This document shows, piece by piece, positions 35,126-37,350 of a stretch of 37,350 nucleotides of DNA. This DNA comes from Clostridiales bacterium (GTDB taxonomy: Bacteria; Bacillota; Clostridia; Lachnospirales; Lachnospiraceae): NCBI GenBank assembly GCA_029012085.1, contig JAQXLK010000046.1, positions 1 to 37,350 on the forward strand. Direction: 5' to 3'. The notes under the pieces are model-generated. The model ran no database searches, was not told the origin of the DNA, and worked only from the letters and a program-made list of their open reading frames with translations. Both the position numbers and the translations under genes were made by a program. The number at the start of each line of letters is the position of its first letter. The stretch's first letter is position 1.

Positions 35126-35381
35126 AATGTTTTTTCTCCAATTTATCAAAAACTACATCTGCGTCTACTGCTTCGGCTCCGTTTATTATCTCTTGCTCAG
35201 ATTCATAAATAGCTTGATCGATACGATTGATTCTTGCAAATTTGTCGTATAACTCACTACTCATAACCACTAAATCACTATATCCGTTTTTGGTAATAAA
35301 AATAGGCTCCTGTTCCTTGTGTGCGATATTGGAAATCTCAGTTGTATTGCGTAAATCTTTAATCGGGATTATAAGAGGCAT
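35118..35381 (-). CDS. Phd/YefM-family antitoxin
   Basis: An antitoxin of 87 residues. The N-terminal half is the Phd/YefM DNA-binding and dimer domain (PIKDLRNTTEISNIAHKEQE, then PIFITKNGYSDLVVMSSELY), and the C-terminal half is a charged helix that would wrap the toxin. I start at ATG 35381, preceded by AAAGGAGTG; upstream in-frame codons lack such a site. It overlaps the toxin gene by 8 bases, as is usual for co-translated type II pairs, and should repress its own promoter. Confidence 0.87.
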   Translation of the reverse strand: MPLIIPIKDLRNTTEISNIAHKEQEPIFITKNGYSDLVVMSSELYDKFARINRIDQAIYESEQEIINGAEAVDADVVFDKLEKKHFE

Positions 35382-35473
35382 AGCGTTCACTCCTTTCATT
35401 GACATAACTATAGCATAATTATGCTTCGCAATCAATTAAAATATACGTTTCAAACACGCAGAAAAAAGCAGGC

Positions 35474-35528
35474 GTTACTGTACACACGTTATCTGAAGCT
35501 GTGTATTAATAAACGTCTGTACAGTAAC
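35474..35528 (+). repeat. Structured palindromic repeat, copy 6 (55-bp internally deleted form with 8-bp target duplication)
   Basis: The termini GTTACTGTAC and GTACAGTAAC are perfect 10-bp inverted repeats, extending to about 17 bp with a mismatch. CTGAAGCTGTGTATT and ACGTCTGTAC match the right arm of copy 1, but the core is absent. AAGCAGGC is repeated exactly at 35466-35473 and 35529-35536. The element split a terminator between its stem and its T run. Confidence 0.85.
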
Positions 35529-35562
35529 AAGCAGGCAGCTACTTACAACTTTCACTGCCTGC
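35529..35562 (-). terminator. Terminator of the FtsX pseudogene, disrupted by the repeat
   Basis: GCAGGCAG (35531-35538) and CTGCCTGC (35555-35562) form a perfect 8-bp stem. The six T residues expected after it are now at 35467-35462, beyond the 55-bp element; joining the two sides across one copy of AAGCAGGC restores a normal intrinsic terminator. The sequence duplicates 34012-34047. Confidence 0.75.
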
Positions 35563-35592
35563 AAATTCTCCTGACTACCATATATAATTAAG

Positions 35593-36196
35593 TTACTCCG
35601 CCTCCCGCAGCTGCTCCACAATACTCTCCCCGCGGAAGAAATGATACACCACATAAGGAATCACAATACCAATAATCAGGAAAATTGGTGTCACAATGGC
35701 AATCGGCGTCATTGTGAAATGATACCGGAAAAACCAGAACATACTGCTCATCATATCCCCAATAAAGATACTTAAAATACCGCAAAGGACAAGGGATAGA
35801 CCAATGGTCAAAACAGCATACCAGCCTCCTTCATAGACCAGCATTTTCTTAAGCTGTTTCTCGGTCATTCCAATGGACTTAAGCATGGCAAACTCCCTTT
35901 TTCTTGTCATGATGGAAGTAACCATGGCATTTAGGAAATTAAGCACTCCAATCATTCCGACAATGATACATCTGTTCCTTTGTGACATACTTAAATGTCC
36001 CGTGCATATCGCCGCCCACCTGCCGCATTGTCTCCTGTTCAAAGGAATATAGCATGGTTCCGCCTACGGTAAATAGTGCAGTAAACAGAACCGTTGTCAG
36101 AATAATGGCTGCCACCGCCATCCGGTTTCTGGTCTTGTTTGCCCGAAGGCTCTTTTTTGAAAGGTTCGTGATACATTTCTTGTTTGCTACCTTCAT
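35593..36196 (-). pseudogene. FtsX-like ABC permease with large internal deletion
   Basis: The N-terminal part (36196 to about 35965) encodes the start of a MacB/VEX-type permease: NLSKKSLRANKTRNRMAVAA and one membrane helix, up to KYVTKEQMYH. It then shifts frame into a C-terminal FtsX domain beginning VGMIGVLNFLNAMVTSIMTR and EFAMLKSIGMTEKQLKKM and running to 35593 with three more membrane helices. Together they give about 200 residues, whereas permeases of this type usually have 400 to over 1000. The external domain and further helices are missing. The start has GGTGGTGAT upstream and lies 11 bases after the ATPase gene, so this was its partner. Confidence 0.85.
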
Positions 36197-36207
36197 GTCA
36201 TCACCAC

Positions 36208-36882
36208 CTATTCTCTCGTCACAATCTGCCCATCTTCAATACGGATAATCCGGTCCGCAAGCTGGGCAATCTCTTCGTTGTGAGTAATCATGACAATGGT
36301 CTGATGGAACTTTTCACTGGTGATTTTCAAAAGACCCAACACATCCTGACTGGTCTTAGAATCCAGATTTCCCGTCGGTTCATCTGCTAAAATGATAGCC
36401 GGTTTGCTGGCAAGTGCTCTTGCAATGGCAACCCGCTGCTGCTGTCCACCGGATAGATTGTTTGGCAGATTGTCAAGCTTGCTCTCTAAGCCTAACGTCT
36501 CAATAATGTTATCCACATACTCCTCATCCGGCTTACCGCCATCAAGCTGTACCGGAAGGACGATATTTTCATATACATTTAGTACCGGCACCAGATTGTA
36601 GTTCTGGAATACAAATCCAATCTTCCTTCTTCTAAAAATGGTAAGCTCTTCATCCTTCAAGGAAAAAATGTCCTTCCCATCCACATGGACATTTCCGCTG
36701 GTAGGGCGGTCAAGTCCTCCTAACATATGTAACAGTGTGGACTTTCCGCTTCCGGACGTTCCTACAATGGCAACAAATTCACCCTTTTCCACCTCCAGAT
36801 TGACTCTCGCCAAGGCATGGACTTCATTTTCTCCACTGCCATATATTTTCTTAAGCTCTGTCGTTGATAATATGGTCATCAT
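36208..36882 (-). CDS. ABC transporter ATP-binding protein (MacB/LolD-like)
   Basis: An ATPase of 224 residues with Walker A GTSGSGKST, signature LSGGQQQRVAIARAL, Walker B IILADEPTGNLDS and the switch histidine in MITHNEEIA. This type works with FtsX-like permeases in peptide sensing, antimicrobial resistance or lipoprotein release. AGGAGG precedes two adjacent ATG codons at 36882 and 36879; the second has the better spacing. A histidine kinase gene lies upstream and the permease downstream, the order of Bce/Vra-like detoxification modules. Since the permease is broken, this ATPase is probably without its partner. Confidence 0.92.
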   Translation of the reverse strand: MMTILSTTELKKIYGSGENEVHALARVNLEVEKGEFVAIVGTSGSGKSTLLHMLGGLDRPTSGNVHVDGKDIFSLKDEELTIFRRRKIGFVFQNYNLVPVLNVYENIVLPVQLDGGKPDEEYVDNIIETLGLESKLDNLPNNLSGGQQQRVAIARALASKPAIILADEPTGNLDSKTSQDVLGLLKITSEKFHQTIVMITHNEEIAQLADRIIRIEDGQIVTRE

Positions 36883-37040
36883 TTTTCCTCCTAGTCTTTT
36901 CTTACAATACAGATTCTGCCATATAATTCTTTCCACATTCTTTCCAGAAGAAAATCAATTCTAACAGTTTTGAAAGATTTGAACCGCTTCCCATATATCT
37001 GTTTCATTCTGAAAGTAAAATTGTTTTCCTTAGTACACTG

Positions 37041-37350
37041 TTACTTCTTCGCCAGATACACCCCAAATACAGTACCTTCCCCCGGCTTCGAGCTTACTTT
37101 AATATATCCGCCCTCCCCGGAGATAATCTGCCTTGCAAGATAGAGTCCTATTCCCACACCTTCTTTATTTCTCACTTCGTTTGAACGGTAAAAACGTCCA
37201 AAAATCTTTGCCTGTTCCTCTTCCGGAATTCCGATTCCCGTGTCTGCAACTTCAATGCAGACAAACATTTCATACTCTTTGATACGCAAAGTGACACTTC
37301 CCTTTTCTGTATACTTAACCGCATTATCCACGATATTAAGAAGTGCTTCT
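37041..37350 (-). CDS. Sensor histidine kinase, C-terminal part (runs off the window)
   Basis: About 100 C-terminal residues of a histidine kinase; the frame stays open to the window edge. The ATP-binding HATPase domain is seen from its N box (LLNIVDNAVKYTEKG) through the G1 box (ADTGIGIP), F box (KIFGRFYRS) and G2 box (GVGIGLYLA). The sensor and the phosphorylated histidine lie outside the window. With the ABC ATPase and permease remnants downstream it probably formed a two-component-controlled transporter module. Confidence 0.9.
   Translation of the reverse strand, partial: EALLNIVDNAVKYTEKGSVTLRIKEYEMFVCIEVADTGIGIPEEEQAKIFGRFYRSNEVRNKEGVGIGLYLARQIISGEGGYIKVSSKPGEGTVFGVYLAKK

Noticed and set aside
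1-37350. CRISPR array, tRNA or rRNA genes, prophage or integrase genes
   Set aside because: No regularly spaced short repeats, no cloverleaf sequence, and no recombinase or phage genes were seen; the dispersed repeats are far apart and palindromic.

Overview
This 37.35 kb window looks like a chromosomal segment of a low-GC, Gram-positive gut anaerobe, most likely a Lachnospiraceae-type Clostridia. Pointers are A+T-rich intergenic DNA, strong AGGAGG-type ribosome sites with frequent GTG and TTG starts, a T-box leader on valS, a YtvI/AI-2E-type permease, a DUF368 protein, and very large secreted proteins built from LRR_5 (BspA-like), FN3 and bacterial Ig-like domains. The family assignment is inferred from gene content; no marker gene fixes genus or species.

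Layout. 0.2-2.6 kb carries plus-strand genes: an RluA-type pseudouridine synthase, an AI-2E-family membrane protein whose ribosome site lies inside the preceding terminator, and an XRE regulator. Then come a minus-strand CACHE-like diguanylate cyclase (2.6-4.0 kb) and a compact minus-strand operon (8.26 to 4.19 kb): ABC ATPase, ABC-2 permease, small membrane protein, XRE regulator, CPBP protease. Divergent from it are a DegV/FakB protein and a cyclophilin (8.56-10.1 kb). From 10.3 to 32.8 kb everything is on the minus strand: a 1990-aa surface protein with an internal GH5 glycanase, a CorA-type transporter, a cluster of DUF368, sodium:solute symporter and an unknown membrane protein, a 1727-aa beta-helix/Ig/FN3/LRR_5 surface protein, valS with its T-box, a MATE exporter and a DUF3298-type lipoprotein. 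The last part, 32.9-37.35 kb, is an accessory and decaying zone: a DUF3990/DUF3791 gene pair, a frameshifted secreted-protein pseudogene, a Phd-RelE/ParE toxin-antitoxin pair, an ABC transporter whose FtsX permease has lost its middle, and the end of a histidine kinase.

The most interesting signal is not a protein. A family of palindromic intergenic elements occurs at 1-146 (cut by the window edge), 4089-4189, 9451-9484 (one arm), 17623-17907, 26714-26917 and 35474-35528 (internally deleted). Their outer ends resemble GTTAC...TTCA, their arms share a long AAAATTGTTTTC-containing stem, and full copies have a GC-rich core that can fold into a hairpin of about 200 nt. One copy is flanked by an 8-bp target duplication and another by a 9-bp one, so they have transposed, yet none encodes a protein. 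Four copies start 1-7 nt after the stop codon of a gene, all in the same orientation relative to that gene. They therefore look both like non-autonomous mobile elements and like structured 3'-UTR RNAs. A second, smaller palindrome type resembling IS200/IS605 right ends occurs twice; one copy can be compared with an apparently empty homologous site.

Functionally, the two giant surface proteins suggest attachment to and breakdown of plant or host polysaccharide; the membrane proteins cover transport, lipid-carrier recycling and drug export; the right-hand zone is a small site of toxin-like modules and gene decay.
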